Assembly (NCBI RefSeq): GCF_000413475.1
Contig: NZ_ATFK01000001.1
Location: 62,001-126,000, forward strand
Origin: Streptococcus intermedius SK54 = ATCC 27335
Lineage (GTDB): Bacteria > Bacillota > Bacilli > Lactobacillales > Streptococcaceae
Direction of reading: 5' to 3'
DNA length: 64,000 nucleotides
Shown: positions 45,620-56,152 of the stretch, in pieces
Position numbering within the stretch: the stretch's first letter is position 1
How the letters are laid out: each line of letters begins with the position of its first letter
The notes under the pieces: model-generated
What the model was told of the DNA's origin: nothing
The model's input: only the letters and a program-made list of their open reading frames with translations
The model's database searches: none
Program-made: the position numbers and the translations under genes

Positions 45620-47152
45620 ATGACTTTAGATAAAACAATTAAAGCACAACTTAAGCAGTATTTGGGTCTTCTAGAATCTGATGTTGTGTTTCAAGCTTCT
45701 TTAGGTCAAGATGAACGTTCTGCAAAAGTGCAAGCATTTTTAGAAGAAATCGTTGCAATGTCTCCTCGTTTATCGTTGGAAAATATAGCAGCTAGCCGTC
45801 AGCCAAGTTTTACTATTGCTCAAGCAGGACAAACGGGACGTGTTCAGTTTGCAGGTCTTCCTTTGGGACATGAATTCACATCTTTTGTGCTTGCTTTGCT
45901 GCAAGTTTCTGGTCGTGCACCAAAAGTAGAAGATGCTGTTATAGATCGAATTCGAGCGATTAAACAGACACTTCATTTTGAAACTTATGTCAGCTTAACC
46001 TGTCATAATTGTCCAGATGTTGTACAAGCTCTTAATATGATGGCTATTCTGAATCCAACCATTAGTCACACAATGGTTGAAGGAGGAATGTTTAGAGAAG
46101 AAGTTGAAAATAAAAAAGTCATGGCTGTTCCAACAGTTTTTCTCAATGGAGACGAATTTGCAAATGGTCGAATGACTATTGAACAATTGCTTGATAAACT
46201 CTCTGGCCCTGCTTCAAGTGAAGAATTTGATAAAAAAGAACCATTTGATGTGTTGGTTGTTGGGGGTGGCCCTGCTGGGAGCAGTGCAGCCATTTATGCT
46301 GCTCGTAAGGGAATTCGTACAGGTATGGTCGTTGAAAACTTTGGCGGGCAGGTAATGGAGACTGTTGGTATTGAAAATATGATTGGTACTCCCTATACAG
46401 AAGGCCCTAAACTGATGGCGCAAGTAGAAGAACATACCAAGAAATATCCGATTGATATCATGAAGAATCAACGTGTGCAAAACATTGAGAAAAAGGATTT
46501 GATTGAAGTGGAGCTTGAAAATGGAGCTATTCTGAAAACAAAAACGGCTATTCTCTCTGTTGGGGCTCGTTGGCGAAATGTCAATGTTCCTGGTGAAGAA
46601 GAATTCCGAACCAAAGGTGTCACCAATTGTCCTCATTGTGACGGTCCTATTTTTACTGGTAAAAAAGTAGCTGTTATCGGCGGAGGCAATTCTGGGATTG
46701 AAGCAGCGATTGACTTAGCGGGTCTTGCAGAACATGTTTATGTGTTCGAATTTCTACCAACCTTGAAAGCTGATCAAGTCTTACAAGATCGAGTGCACCA
46801 ACTTAAAAACGTGACTGTTTTAACCAATGTAGCAACAAAAGAAATTCATGGTTCCGATCAAGTTGAAGCTATTACTTATCTTAACCGTGAGAATAATGAA
46901 GAGCATAAAATTGAGCTTAGTGGTGTCTTTGTTCAAATTGGCCTCTTGCCTAATACAGACTGGTTGAAGAACAGTTCGGTTGCTCTCAATGAACGCGGTG
47001 AAATCATTGTTGATAAACAGGGTGCGACAAATGTTCCTGGAATTTTTGCAGCAGGTGATTGTACAGATAGTGCCTATAAACAAATCATTATTTCAATGGG
47101 GTCAGGAGCAACAGCAGCTCTAGGAGCATTTGATTATTTGATTCGTCAATAA
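45620..47152 (+). CDS. ahpF: Alkyl hydroperoxide reductase subunit F
   Basis: A 510-residue NADH-dependent flavoenzyme that re-reduces AhpC. The N-terminal double thioredoxin fold carries C128-H-N-C131-P; a linker leads to the TrxB-like part with FAD motif VVGGGPAGSSAAIYAARKG, redox pair NCPHCDGP, NAD motif VIGGGNSGIEAAIDLAG, and closing IFAAGDCTDSAYKQI. AAGGAGA precedes ATG 45620. Full length and in frame. Confidence 0.97.
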   Translation: MTLDKTIKAQLKQYLGLLESDVVFQASLGQDERSAKVQAFLEEIVAMSPRLSLENIAASRQPSFTIAQAGQTGRVQFAGLPLGHEFTSFVLALLQVSGRAPKVEDAVIDRIRAIKQTLHFETYVSLTCHNCPDVVQALNMMAILNPTISHTMVEGGMFREEVENKKVMAVPTVFLNGDEFANGRMTIEQLLDKLSGPASSEEFDKKEPFDVLVVGGGPAGSSAAIYAARKGIRTGMVVENFGGQVMETVGIENMIGTPYTEGPKLMAQVEEHTKKYPIDIMKNQRVQNIEKKDLIEVELENGAILKTKTAILSVGARWRNVNVPGEEEFRTKGVTNCPHCDGPIFTGKKVAVIGGGNSGIEAAIDLAGLAEHVYVFEFLPTLKADQVLQDRVHQLKNVTVLTNVATKEIHGSDQVEAITYLNRENNEEHKIELSGVFVQIGLLPNTDWLKNSSVALNERGEIIVDKQGATNVPGIFAAGDCTDSAYKQIIISMGSGATAALGAFDYLIRQ

Positions 47153-47157
47153 GAAAG

Positions 47158-47196
47158 AAAATGAGTAGGAAAACTGGAATTTCCTACTCATTTTTT
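47158..47196. terminator. Bidirectional terminator between ahpF and luxS
   Basis: AAATGAGTAGGAAA and TTTCCTACTCATTT pair around ACTGGAA, with T7 on the plus side and a T-rich tract on the minus side. Confidence 0.9.
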
Positions 47197-47200
47197 TATT

Positions 47201-47683
47201 TTATACAAGATGGCGTTTAAAAGGATCGTCAGAGATTCCTTGATCTAAAATGAGCTTGCACCATTCTTTGGCAGAAAAGAGACTGTGGTCTTTATAATTT
47301 CCACAGGATTCAATGGTTGTGCCAGGGACATCAGTCCAGGTGGTTTCTCCAGCTATTTCCTCTAAAGAGGCCTTTATGACTTTGGCAATTTCGGTTGTAC
47401 TATGTCGTCCCCACATGATCATGTGAAAGCCAGTACGGCAGCCAAAAGGGGAGCAATCAATCATGCCATCAATCCGAGTGCGAATGAGCTTTGCTAGGAG
47501 ATGTTCAATTGTGTGTAGTCCAGCAGTTGGGATAGAATCCTCGTTAGGTTGGACAAGACGAATATCAAAATTCGAGATGACATCACCTTTTGGACCAATT
47601 TCTTCGCCAATCAAACGCACATAAGGGGCTTTGACAATCGTGTGGTCTAACTCAAAACTTTCAACTATTACTTCTTTTACCAT
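47201..47683 (-). CDS. luxS: S-ribosylhomocysteine lyase LuxS
   Basis: A 160-residue enzyme of the activated methyl cycle that splits S-ribosylhomocysteine into homocysteine and the AI-2 precursor. The metal site is HTIEH (about 57-61) plus the Cys in SCGNYKDH; the catalytic Cys is in [12 protein letters not shown] 47683 follows AAAGGAG on the minus strand. A minus-strand TATAAT (47714-47709) is a probable -10. Single-gene unit. Confidence 0.97.
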   Translation of the reverse strand: MVKEVIVESFELDHTIVKAPYVRLIGEEIGPKGDVISNFDIRLVQPNEDSIPTAGLHTIEHLLAKLIRTRIDGMIDCSPFGCRTGFHMIMWGRHSTTEIAKVIKASLEEIAGETTWTDVPGTTIESCGNYKDHSLFSAKEWCKLILDQGISDDPFKRHLV

Positions 47684-47824
47684 CAGAAAACTCCTTTGTT
47701 TTTAATAAATTATAGCATATTTTACTTTGGTGAAGAAAAATTTTATCTTTTTGAGAAAACTTGGCTGAGAAAGGAGAGATAAAAAGTTATATGTGAAAAT
47801 GTTCACTTTCGATAATAATTTAGT

Positions 47825-47853
47825 TTGTGAAAAATTGATTTTTATGATAAAAT
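47825..47853 (+). promoter_or_regulatory. Promoter of rny
   Basis: TTGTGA (47825-47830) and TAAAAT (47848-47853) with a 17-bp spacer, about 45 bp before the start. Confidence 0.5.
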
Positions 47854-47898
47854 AATTAAGAATTTTACAATTCAATATCAATAATTTGAGGTAAAAAC

Positions 47899-49506
47899 AT
47901 GGAAATGATTTTTGCAGGTGTTTTTGCCGTCGTCATTGGTTTAGTCATTGGATATGTAAGTATCTCAGCTCGCATGAAATCAGCGAAAGAAGCTGCGGAA
48001 CTTACTCTTTTAAATGCTGAACAAGAAGCAACTAATTTACGTGGACAAGCGGAGCGTGAAGCGGATTTGTTACTAAAAGAAGTGAAGCGCGAAAGTAAAT
48101 CCCTTAAAAAAGAAGCACTGTTAGAGGCAAAAGAAGAAGCCAGAAAATATCGAGAAGAAGTTGAGGCAGAATTTAAATCTGATCGTCAAGAATTGAAGCA
48201 ACTGGAAAGTCGTTTGACAGAACGTGCGACAAGTCTTGATCGTAAAGATGACAATTTGACCAACAAAGAAAAAACGCTCGAACAGAAAGAGCAAAGTATT
48301 TCTGATAGAACTAAAAACCTTGAGGCGCGTGAAAACAAACTGACAGAGTTGGAGCAACACAAAGAAGCAGAATTAGAACGTGTTGCCGCACTCTCACAAA
48401 CAGAAGCCCGAGATATCCTTCTCACTCAGACTGAAGATAAGTTATCAAAGGAAATTGCGACACGGATTCGTGAAGCAGAGCAAGAGGTCAAAGAACGTTC
48501 TGATAAAATAGCGAAGGATATTTTGGTCCAAGCCATGCAACGAATTGCAGGTGACTACGTTGCCGAGCAAACTAATTCAACTGTTCATCTGCCAGATGAT
48601 ACGATGAAGGGACGGATTATTGGACGGGAAGGTCGGAATATTCGGACCTTTGAAAGTTTGACAGGTATTGATGTCATTATTGATGATACACCAGAAGTGG
48701 TGACCCTATCTGGATTCGATCCAATTCGTCGTGAGATTGCTCGTATGACAATGGAAGCACTATTGAAAGATGGTCGCATCCATCCAGCTCGTATTGAAGA
48801 ATTGGTAGAAAAGAATCGTCTGGAAATTGATCATAAGATTCGTGAGTATGGTGAAGCAGCGGCTTATGAAATCGGTGCACCAAATTTGCATCCCGATTTA
48901 ATGAAGATTATGGGACGCTTGCAGTTCCGTACATCCTACGGTCAAAATGTACTGCGCCATTCTGTTGAAGTCGCGAAATTATCTGGTGTCATTGCAAGTG
49001 AACTTGGTGAAAATGCTGCCTTAGCACGCCGTGCTGGTTTTCTTCATGATATTGGCAAAGCCATTGACCGTGAAGTGGAAGGTAGCCACGTGGAAATTGG
49101 AACAGAATTGGCTCGTAAGTATAAAGAACATCCAATTGTGGTTAACACGATTGCCAGTCACCATGGTGATGTGGAAGCAGAAAGTGCCATTGCTGTTATC
49201 GTAGCTGCAGCAGATGCTCTCAGCGCCGCTCGACCAGGCGCACGCAGTGAATCTCTGGAAAGCTATATCAAACGTCTCCAAGATTTGGAAGAAATCGCCA
49301 ATAGCTTTGAAGGCGTGAAAAACAGTTTTGCCTTACAAGCAGGCCGTGAGATTCGGATTATGGTGAATCCGGGCCAAATCAAAGACGACAAGATTACTAT
49401 CTTAGCACATGATGTGCGTGAAAAGATTGAAAACAATCTCGAATATCCAGGAAATATCAAAGTAACAGTTATTCGGGAAATGCGTGCTGTAGATTATGCA
49501 AAATAG
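47899..49506 (+). CDS. rny: Ribonuclease Y
   Basis: A 535-residue membrane-anchored endonuclease that starts mRNA decay. One N-terminal helix (about 2-22) is followed by a long charged coiled coil (about 25-205), a KH domain (about 210-280, with [15 protein letters not shown]), and an HD domain (about 335-430) with [11 protein letters not shown] and [10 protein letters not shown]. The end [20 protein letters not shown] is standard for the family. Weak GAGGTA precedes ATG 47899. Confidence 0.97.
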   Translation: MEMIFAGVFAVVIGLVIGYVSISARMKSAKEAAELTLLNAEQEATNLRGQAEREADLLLKEVKRESKSLKKEALLEAKEEARKYREEVEAEFKSDRQELKQLESRLTERATSLDRKDDNLTNKEKTLEQKEQSISDRTKNLEARENKLTELEQHKEAELERVAALSQTEARDILLTQTEDKLSKEIATRIREAEQEVKERSDKIAKDILVQAMQRIAGDYVAEQTNSTVHLPDDTMKGRIIGREGRNIRTFESLTGIDVIIDDTPEVVTLSGFDPIRREIARMTMEALLKDGRIHPARIEELVEKNRLEIDHKIREYGEAAAYEIGAPNLHPDLMKIMGRLQFRTSYGQNVLRHSVEVAKLSGVIASELGENAALARRAGFLHDIGKAIDREVEGSHVEIGTELARKYKEHPIVVNTIASHHGDVEAESAIAVIVAAADALSAARPGARSESLESYIKRLQDLEEIANSFEGVKNSFALQAGREIRIMVNPGQIKDDKITILAHDVREKIENNLEYPGNIKVTVIREMRAVDYAK

Positions 49507-49623
49507 ACAGTGCTGAAAGTTGTCTTATTGCACCGTACCGACGTTGGAGAACTTCGTCCCAGTCTCTATGGACGACAATGTTTCCTAGATTGATTTTCAA
49601 AAAATAAACCGATATCTATGCTA
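49507..49623. other. Unexplained G+C-richer segment between rny and gmk
   Basis: About 70 bp (49510-49590) are clearly richer in G+C than the flanks. On the minus strand one frame stays open for the whole stretch and reads like protein (RDWDEVLQRRYG), but it has no start, no ribosome site and no family I know. It may be a decayed fragment of a mobile element or an unknown structured RNA. Confidence 0.35.
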
Positions 49624-49652
49624 AAAAGCAGTTGAAAAAATACTGCTTTTTT
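49624..49652 (+). terminator. Terminator upstream of gmk
   Basis: AAAAGCAGT and ACTGCTTTT pair around TGAAAAAAT, followed by further T. It ends the rny transcript and overlaps the gmk promoter. Confidence 0.82.
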
Positions 49653-49660
49653 GTTACACT
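49633..49660 (+). promoter_or_regulatory. Promoter of the gmk operon
   Basis: TTGAAA (49633-49638), in the terminator loop, and TACACT (49655-49660) have a 16-bp spacer. Confidence 0.5.
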
Positions 49661-49666
49661 AGATAG

Positions 49667-50314
<648 letters not shown>

Positions 50315-50339
50315 GAATTTAGAAATTAGGTAAAAAATT

Positions 50340-50654
50340 ATGATGTTAAAACCTTCAATCGACACCTTGCTTGATAAGGTGCCTTCAAAATATTCTTTGG
50401 TGATTCTTGAAGCCAAACGTGCTCATGAATTGGAAGAAGGAGCAGCTCCAACCCAAGAATTTAAGTCTGTCAAATCAACACTTCGTGCTTTGGAAGAAAT
50501 CGAATCTGGAAACGTTGGGATTCACCCAGATCCTGAGGGCAAGCGGGAAGCAGTTCGTCGACGTGCTGAAGAAGAACGCTTACGCAAAGAAGAAGAAGAA
50601 CGTAAAATCAAAGAACAAATTGCCAAGGAAAAAGAAGAGGGCGAAAAAATTTAA
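50340..50654 (+). CDS. rpoZ: DNA-directed RNA polymerase omega subunit
   Basis: A 104-residue omega subunit that helps assemble RNA polymerase. The omega core reads [20 protein letters not shown] and [13 protein letters not shown]; the rest is a highly charged Glu/Lys/Arg helix typical of streptococcal omega. Either ATG 50340 or ATG 50343 may start it. It lies 25 bp after gmk. Confidence 0.95.
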   Translation: MMLKPSIDTLLDKVPSKYSLVILEAKRAHELEEGAAPTQEFKSVKSTLRALEEIESGNVGIHPDPEGKREAVRRRAEEERLRKEEEERKIKEQIAKEKEEGEKI

Positions 50655-50683
50655 GATTGGGTCAGCCCAATCTTATTTTTTCT
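50653..50683 (+). terminator. Terminator after rpoZ
   Basis: AAGATTGGG and CCCAATCTT form a 9-bp stem around TCAG, followed by ATTTTTTC. Part of transcription may pass into priA. Confidence 0.85.
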
Positions 50684-50712
50684 TTTATTGAGAAATGAGA
50701 GGTGGTGAGAAA

Positions 50713-53094
50713 ATGCAGATTGCAAAGGTCATTGTAGATGTTCCTCTAATGCAAACGGATAGACCTTATAGTTATGCAGTTCCGAAAGAATTTTCGACTA
50801 TGCTAGAAATTGGTATGCGTGTCCATGTGCCTTTTGGGAAAGCTAATCGCCTGATTCAAGGGATTGTTGTAGGGTTAGTAGAAGAAAGGACGATAGGATT
50901 AAAAGAAATCGTAGAGGTATTGGACTTTACACCAGTTTTAAATGAGGAGCAACTGTGGCTAGCAGAAGAATTGAGAAAATCTGTCTTTGCTTACAAAATT
51001 TCCATCTTAAAAGCTATGTTGCCTGGTTTTCTAAACTCCAGTTATGATAAAATTCTCCATGCTCAGCCCGCTTTGACGAAAGAAGATCGAATGCTTATTT
51101 TTGGCAATGTAGATCAGCGGCATTTTTCATCGCTTGATAAAACACTCCAAGCTAAGGTAATGCGTCTAACACGGCAAGGGGCGATTCAACTCGAGTATCA
51201 GGCAACTGATCAAAAGCATATAAAAACAGAAAAATGGTATCGAGTCCATCATGAGAGATTAGGTCAGTTGGACATTCCTAATCGGGCGAAAAAAAAGCAA
51301 GCTTTGCGATCGCTTTTACAAAATCAGACCAGTTTGCAACGTCTAGCAGATCTGAAAGAAACGTTTTCACGAGAGGTTATTCACTATTTTATAGAACAAG
51401 ACGTTTTGCAAGTCATTGAAAAAGAGGTGAGTCGCTCTGAAACATATTTTGAGAATGTTTCAGCGACGTCTGCATTGGTGTTAAATGAAGAGCAAAAAGG
51501 GGCTGTTCAAGCTATTACTCAGCAAATCGGGCACACAGGGAAGCCATTTCTACTAGAAGGAGTAACAGGGAGTGGCAAAACGGAAGTGTATTTGCAGGTT
51601 ATTCAAGAAGCACTCAGCCGTGGTAAAACAGCTATTATGTTAGTTCCTGAAATCTCTTTGACACCGCAAGTTACTAATCGCTTTATTTCGCGTTTTGGAA
51701 AGAAAGTTGCTATTCTTCATTCGGGACTTTCTAACGGTGAGAAATATGATGAATGGCGCAAGGTTGAGCGAGGAGAAGCACAAGTTGTTGTTGGTGCGCG
51801 TTCTGCTATTTTTGCTCCATTAAAAAACATTGGTGCGATTATCGTTGATGAGGAGCATGAGGCAAGCTACAAGCAAGACTCCAATCCACGCTATCATGCA
51901 CGAGATGTTGCCTTGCTACGTGCAAAGTACAATCAAGCCGTTTTAGTGCTAGGGTCAGCGACCCCGAGTTTAGAAAGTAGAGCGCGAGCTGGCAAGGGAG
52001 TTTATCATTTTTTACAATTAACTAAACGGGCCAATCCGCAAGCTCAGATTCCTGAAGTAGAAATTGTGGATTTTCGTGATTATATTGGGCAAAACGAAGC
52101 TAGTGATTTTACTCCGGTTCTTTTAGAAGCAATTAAAGACCGATTAGAAAAAAAAGAGCAAGTTGTTTTGATGTTGAACCGACGAGGCTATTCTAGTTTT
52201 GTCATGTGTCGTGAGTGTGGTACGGTTGATAGTTGCCCAAATTGTGACATTTCTCTGACCTTGCATATGGATACGAAAAGTATGAATTGCCACTATTGTG
52301 GTTTTTCAAAGGTGATTCCTCATAGCTGTCCGAATTGTTCCAGTCGGAGCATTCGTTATTATGGAACGGGGACGCAAAAGGCTTACGATGAATTAGCAGA
52401 AACTTTTCCGCAAGCTCGAATTTTAAGAATGGATGTTGATACTACTCGTAAAAAAGGTAGTCACGAACAAATTTTGAAAAAATTTGAGGAAAGACATGCT
52501 GATATTTTGCTGGGAACACAGATGATTGCAAAAGGTCTAGATTTTCCAAATGTGACTCTTGTAGGGGTGCTAAATGCAGATACAGCGTTAAATTTACCAG
52601 ATTTTCGTTCATCTGAGCGAACCTTTCAACTTTTAACTCAGGTTGCAGGACGTGCAGGACGAGCTGAAAAAGCAGGACATGTGATTATTCAAAGTTACAA
52701 TCCAAGACATTATGCGATTGTCTTTGCAAAGAATCAGGATTATGAGGGTTTTTATGCCTATGAAATGGGTGTCAGGAGGCAATTATCCTATCCACCTTAT
52801 TACTTTACGGTGGGGATTACTTTATCACACAAAATAGAAGCTGAGGTTATTAAAAAGTCATACGAAGTGTTAAACCTGATACGTTCTGGCTTATCAAATA
52901 AGGTTCAGGTATTGGGCCCAACTCCTAAGCCGATTGCCCGTACTCACAATCTCTATCATTACCAATTGATTATTAAATATCGTTTTGAAGAGCATTTGCA
53001 AGATGTTTTAAATCAGGTTTTAGATTGGACACAAGAAAAGGACAATCAAAACTTACGTTTAATTATAGACAAGGAACCACAAAATTTTATGTGA
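50713..53094 (+). CDS. priA: Primosomal replication restart helicase PriA
   Basis: A 793-residue helicase that reloads the replication machinery at stalled forks. The N-terminal DNA-binding domain (about 1-105) starts KVIVDVPLMQTDRPYSYAVP; the helicase lobes hold GVTGSGKTEVY (Walker A) and IIVDEEHEASYKQD (DEEH); two zinc-binding clusters (CRECGTVDSCPNCD; CHYCGFSKVIPHSCPNC) lie in the middle, then ADILLGTQMIAKGLDFPNV. AGGTGG precedes ATG 50713. Confidence 0.97.
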   Translation: MQIAKVIVDVPLMQTDRPYSYAVPKEFSTMLEIGMRVHVPFGKANRLIQGIVVGLVEERTIGLKEIVEVLDFTPVLNEEQLWLAEELRKSVFAYKISILKAMLPGFLNSSYDKILHAQPALTKEDRMLIFGNVDQRHFSSLDKTLQAKVMRLTRQGAIQLEYQATDQKHIKTEKWYRVHHERLGQLDIPNRAKKKQALRSLLQNQTSLQRLADLKETFSREVIHYFIEQDVLQVIEKEVSRSETYFENVSATSALVLNEEQKGAVQAITQQIGHTGKPFLLEGVTGSGKTEVYLQVIQEALSRGKTAIMLVPEISLTPQVTNRFISRFGKKVAILHSGLSNGEKYDEWRKVERGEAQVVVGARSAIFAPLKNIGAIIVDEEHEASYKQDSNPRYHARDVALLRAKYNQAVLVLGSATPSLESRARAGKGVYHFLQLTKRANPQAQIPEVEIVDFRDYIGQNEASDFTPVLLEAIKDRLEKKEQVVLMLNRRGYSSFVMCRECGTVDSCPNCDISLTLHMDTKSMNCHYCGFSKVIPHSCPNCSSRSIRYYGTGTQKAYDELAETFPQARILRMDVDTTRKKGSHEQILKKFEERHADILLGTQMIAKGLDFPNVTLVGVLNADTALNLPDFRSSERTFQLLTQVAGRAGRAEKAGHVIIQSYNPRHYAIVFAKNQDYEGFYAYEMGVRRQLSYPPYYFTVGITLSHKIEAEVIKKSYEVLNLIRSGLSNKVQVLGPTPKPIARTHNLYHYQLIIKYRFEEHLQDVLNQVLDWTQEKDNQNLRLIIDKEPQNFM

Positions 53095-53154
53095 CTTTTT
53101 TGGAGAAATGCAAGCTGTCTTCTGATATAATAGAAAAAAGAATATGAGGAAAAC

Positions 53155-54090
53155 ATGACAAAAATTATTTTTATGGGAACGCCGGATTTTTCTGCAACAG
53201 TACTCAAAGGGTTATTAAAAAGCAATCAGTACGATATTTTGGCGGTTGTAACACAGCCAGATCGCGCAGTAGGACGTAAAAAAGAAATCCGTATGACTCC
53301 TGTTAAACAGGTGGCTTTAGAGTATGATTTAGTTGTGTATCAGCCGGAAAAATTGTCTCGAAGTAAAGAATTGGAAAAAATCATATCTCTTGGTGCAGAT
53401 GGAATCGTGACTGCCGCATTCGGTCAATTTTTACCAAACCGCTTGCTGGATTCTGTTGACTTTGCGGTCAATGTGCATGCATCACTTTTGCCAAAGTATC
53501 GTGGAGGAGCACCTATTCACTATGCCATCATCAATGGCGATAAGGAAGCAGGTGTGACTATTATGGAAATGGTCAAGGAAATGGACGCAGGCGATATGAT
53601 TGCGCATCATGCAATTCCCATTGAGGAAACTGATAATGTTGGAACAATGTTTGAGAAACTGGCATTAGTGGGACGAGATTTATTGTTAGAAACTTTGCCA
53701 AGGTATCTGGCAGGAGATCTAAAACCTGTTCCACAAGATAATAATCAAGTCACCTTTTCACCAAATATCTTACCAGAAGAGGAGCGGATTGATTGGACCA
53801 AAACCAATCGACAGATTTTTAATCAGATTCGCGGTATGTATCCGTGGCCAGTGGCACATACGCTGTTAAATGGAGGGCGATTTAAAATTTGTGAAGCTAG
53901 GCCAGTAGAGGGTTCGGGGCAAGCTGGAGAAATCCTTGTTATCGGAAAAAAAGAATTGATTGTGGCAACTGGTGAAGGTGCACTTTCTCTTCAAACAGTA
54001 CAGCCAGCTGGAAAACCCAAAATGAGTATCGTTGATTTTTTGAATGGTCTAGGACGACACTTGTCGATAGGTGATTTCTTTGGTAAATAA
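53155..54090 (+). CDS. fmt: Methionyl-tRNA formyltransferase
   Basis: A 311-residue enzyme that formylates initiator Met-tRNA. The start [19 protein letters not shown], the active-site Asn and His in [19 protein letters not shown], and the catalytic Asp in MDAGDMI are present; the C-terminal OB-like domain begins near 205. TATAAT at 53126-53131 and GAGGA upstream. Its end overlaps rsmB. Confidence 0.97.
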   Translation: MTKIIFMGTPDFSATVLKGLLKSNQYDILAVVTQPDRAVGRKKEIRMTPVKQVALEYDLVVYQPEKLSRSKELEKIISLGADGIVTAAFGQFLPNRLLDSVDFAVNVHASLLPKYRGGAPIHYAIINGDKEAGVTIMEMVKEMDAGDMIAHHAIPIEETDNVGTMFEKLALVGRDLLLETLPRYLAGDLKPVPQDNNQVTFSPNILPEEERIDWTKTNRQIFNQIRGMYPWPVAHTLLNGGRFKICEARPVEGSGQAGEILVIGKKELIVATGEGALSLQTVQPAGKPKMSIVDFLNGLGRHLSIGDFFGK

Positions 54091-55393
54091 AGTAAAAACA
54101 GCACGGCAAGCAGCTCTTACCATATTAGAAGAAGTCTTTTTAAATGGAGCTTATTCCAATATTGCTCTCAATCAAGCGTTGTTAGAGATACCTTTGAGTT
54201 CTGCAGACCAAGCTCTCGTAACCGAAATCGTCTATGGAACGGTTGCACGCAAAATGACCTTAGAATGGTACTTATCTCATGTCATTAAAGATCGTGAAAA
54301 GTTAGATTCCTGGGTTTACATCCTTTTGTTGCTGAGTTTGTATCAAATACACTATCTTGATAAAATTCCAGCGCATGCAGTTGTCAATGAAGCAGCAGAA
54401 TTGGCAAAAGCACGAAAAAAAGGAAGTGAAAAGTTCGTCAATGCAGTGCTACGAGGGCTATTACGGGATGGCGTGGCAGACATAGCCGGTATTAAGCGTA
54501 AGAACAAACGCTATTCTGTTCAGTATTCTCTACCAGTTTGGTTAGTTAAAGTGCTTATTGAAGAATACGGTGAAACACGAGCTCTAGCCATTTTTGAGAG
54601 TCTCTTTCTTCGGAACAAGGCCAGTATTCGAGTAGTCGACTTAAAGTGTAAAGAAGAGTTAAAGGAACGACTACAGGCAGAAGATTCACTATTAGCTCCG
54701 ACTGCCTTGGTGAAAAGTCACGACCATTTTGCAAGTCACTACTTGTTTGAAAAAGGTGCAATCACCATTCAGGATGAGTCTAGTCAGTTAGTGGCACCAA
54801 TTATGGATGTGCAAGGTGATGAGAAAGTATTGGATGCTTGTAGTGCACCTGGTGGGAAAACAACACACATTGCTTCTTATTTGACGACAGGTCAGGTTAT
54901 AGCCTTAGATTTGTATGACCATAAGTTGCGTTTAATTGAAGAGAATGCAAAACGTTTAGATGTAGCAGATAGGGTTATTACGAAAAAGCTAGATGCCAGA
55001 AGGGTTTTTGAGACTTTTGGAGTGGATGCCTTTGATAAAATTTTAGTAGACGCACCATGTTCAGGAATTGGTCTTATTCGTCGCAAACCAGATATTAAAT
55101 ACAATAAAGAAAATGCAGATTTTACTTCTTTACAAAAAATTCAGCTAGAGATATTAGATAGTGTTTGTCAAAGCTTGCGAAAAGGTGGTATAATAACTTA
55201 CAGTACCTGTACAATCGTTTCGCAAGAAAATTTTCAAGTGGTCGAGCAATTTTTAGCTGCTCATCCAAATTTTGAACAGGTAAAACTAGAACAGAATAGA
55301 CGGGATATTCTACAAGACGGTTGTATCTTAATTACGCCGGAATTATATGGAAGTGACGGATTTTTTATCAGTCAATTCAAACGAATATCTTAA
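54080..55393 (+). CDS. rsmB: 16S rRNA m5C967 methyltransferase RsmB (Sun)
   Basis: A 437-residue enzyme. The N-terminal NusB-like domain (about 1-135) has [20 protein letters not shown]; the catalytic domain has SAM motif [15 protein letters not shown], the first Cys in [16 protein letters not shown] and the nucleophile in [11 protein letters not shown]. The start is uncertain: TTG 54080 has AGGTG at good distance, while GTG 54071 lies inside that site. Either overlaps fmt, so the two are coupled. Confidence 0.93.
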   Translation: MVNKVKTARQAALTILEEVFLNGAYSNIALNQALLEIPLSSADQALVTEIVYGTVARKMTLEWYLSHVIKDREKLDSWVYILLLLSLYQIHYLDKIPAHAVVNEAAELAKARKKGSEKFVNAVLRGLLRDGVADIAGIKRKNKRYSVQYSLPVWLVKVLIEEYGETRALAIFESLFLRNKASIRVVDLKCKEELKERLQAEDSLLAPTALVKSHDHFASHYLFEKGAITIQDESSQLVAPIMDVQGDEKVLDACSAPGGKTTHIASYLTTGQVIALDLYDHKLRLIEENAKRLDVADRVITKKLDARRVFETFGVDAFDKILVDAPCSGIGLIRRKPDIKYNKENADFTSLQKIQLEILDSVCQSLRKGGIITYSTCTIVSQENFQVVEQFLAAHPNFEQVKLEQNRRDILQDGCILITPELYGSDGFFISQFKRIS

Positions 55394-55411
55394 CAGGAGG
55401 AAATTGACAGT

Positions 55412-56152
55412 ATGGAAATTTCATTATTAACAGATGTTGGTCAAAAGCGTACAAATAATCAAGATTACGCGAATCAATTTGTTAATCGTGCTGGTATGAT
55501 AATGATTCTTTTAGCAGATGGGATGGGAGGCCATCGGGCTGGCAATATAGCTAGCGAGATGGCTGTCACAGATCTCGGTGCTGCTTGGGTGGACACTCAG
55601 ATTGATTCTATTAACGGTGTCCGTGAGTGGTTCGCAGAACATCTCGAAACAGAAAACCAAAAGGTTCACCAATTTGGTCAAGATGAAGAATACAAAGGAA
55701 TGGGCACGACACTTGAAGCTTTAGCAATTATTGGGACTCAAGCTATTTATGCCCATGTAGGGGATTCACGTATTGGCTTAGTGCGTGGGGACAGCTACAG
55801 ACAGTTGACGAGCGATCATTCTTTGGTGAATGAATTACTCAAAGCAGGACAAATTACGCCTGAGGAGGCAGAACGTCATCCACAACGCAACATCATTACA
55901 CAATCCATCGGTCAAAGAAGTGAAGTGCAACCTGATGTTGGTATGATCAGTCTCGAGGATGATGATTATATTATTTTAAATAGTGATGGTTTGTCCAATA
56001 TGATTTCCGAAAGTGAAATTTATGATATTATGACAAGCGATCTCTCTCTTTCAGAGAAAGCAGAAACCTTGATTCGTTTTGCGAATAATGCAGGTGGTTT
56101 GGACAATATTACAGTTGCCCTGATTCATTATCATAAGGAGGATGCAGAATGA
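55412..56152 (+). CDS. phpP: PP2C-type protein phosphatase (PhpP/Stp), partner of StkP
   Basis: A 246-residue Mn-dependent phosphatase that reverses StkP phosphorylation in the cytoplasm. PP2C motifs in order are [71 protein letters not shown] and [16 protein letters not shown] precedes ATG 55412. The stop overlaps stkP by 4 bp, the standard arrangement for this pair. Confidence 0.96.
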   Translation: MEISLLTDVGQKRTNNQDYANQFVNRAGMIMILLADGMGGHRAGNIASEMAVTDLGAAWVDTQIDSINGVREWFAEHLETENQKVHQFGQDEEYKGMGTTLEALAIIGTQAIYAHVGDSRIGLVRGDSYRQLTSDHSLVNELLKAGQITPEEAERHPQRNIITQSIGQRSEVQPDVGMISLEDDDYIILNSDGLSNMISESEIYDIMTSDLSLSEKAETLIRFANNAGGLDNITVALIHYHKEDAE

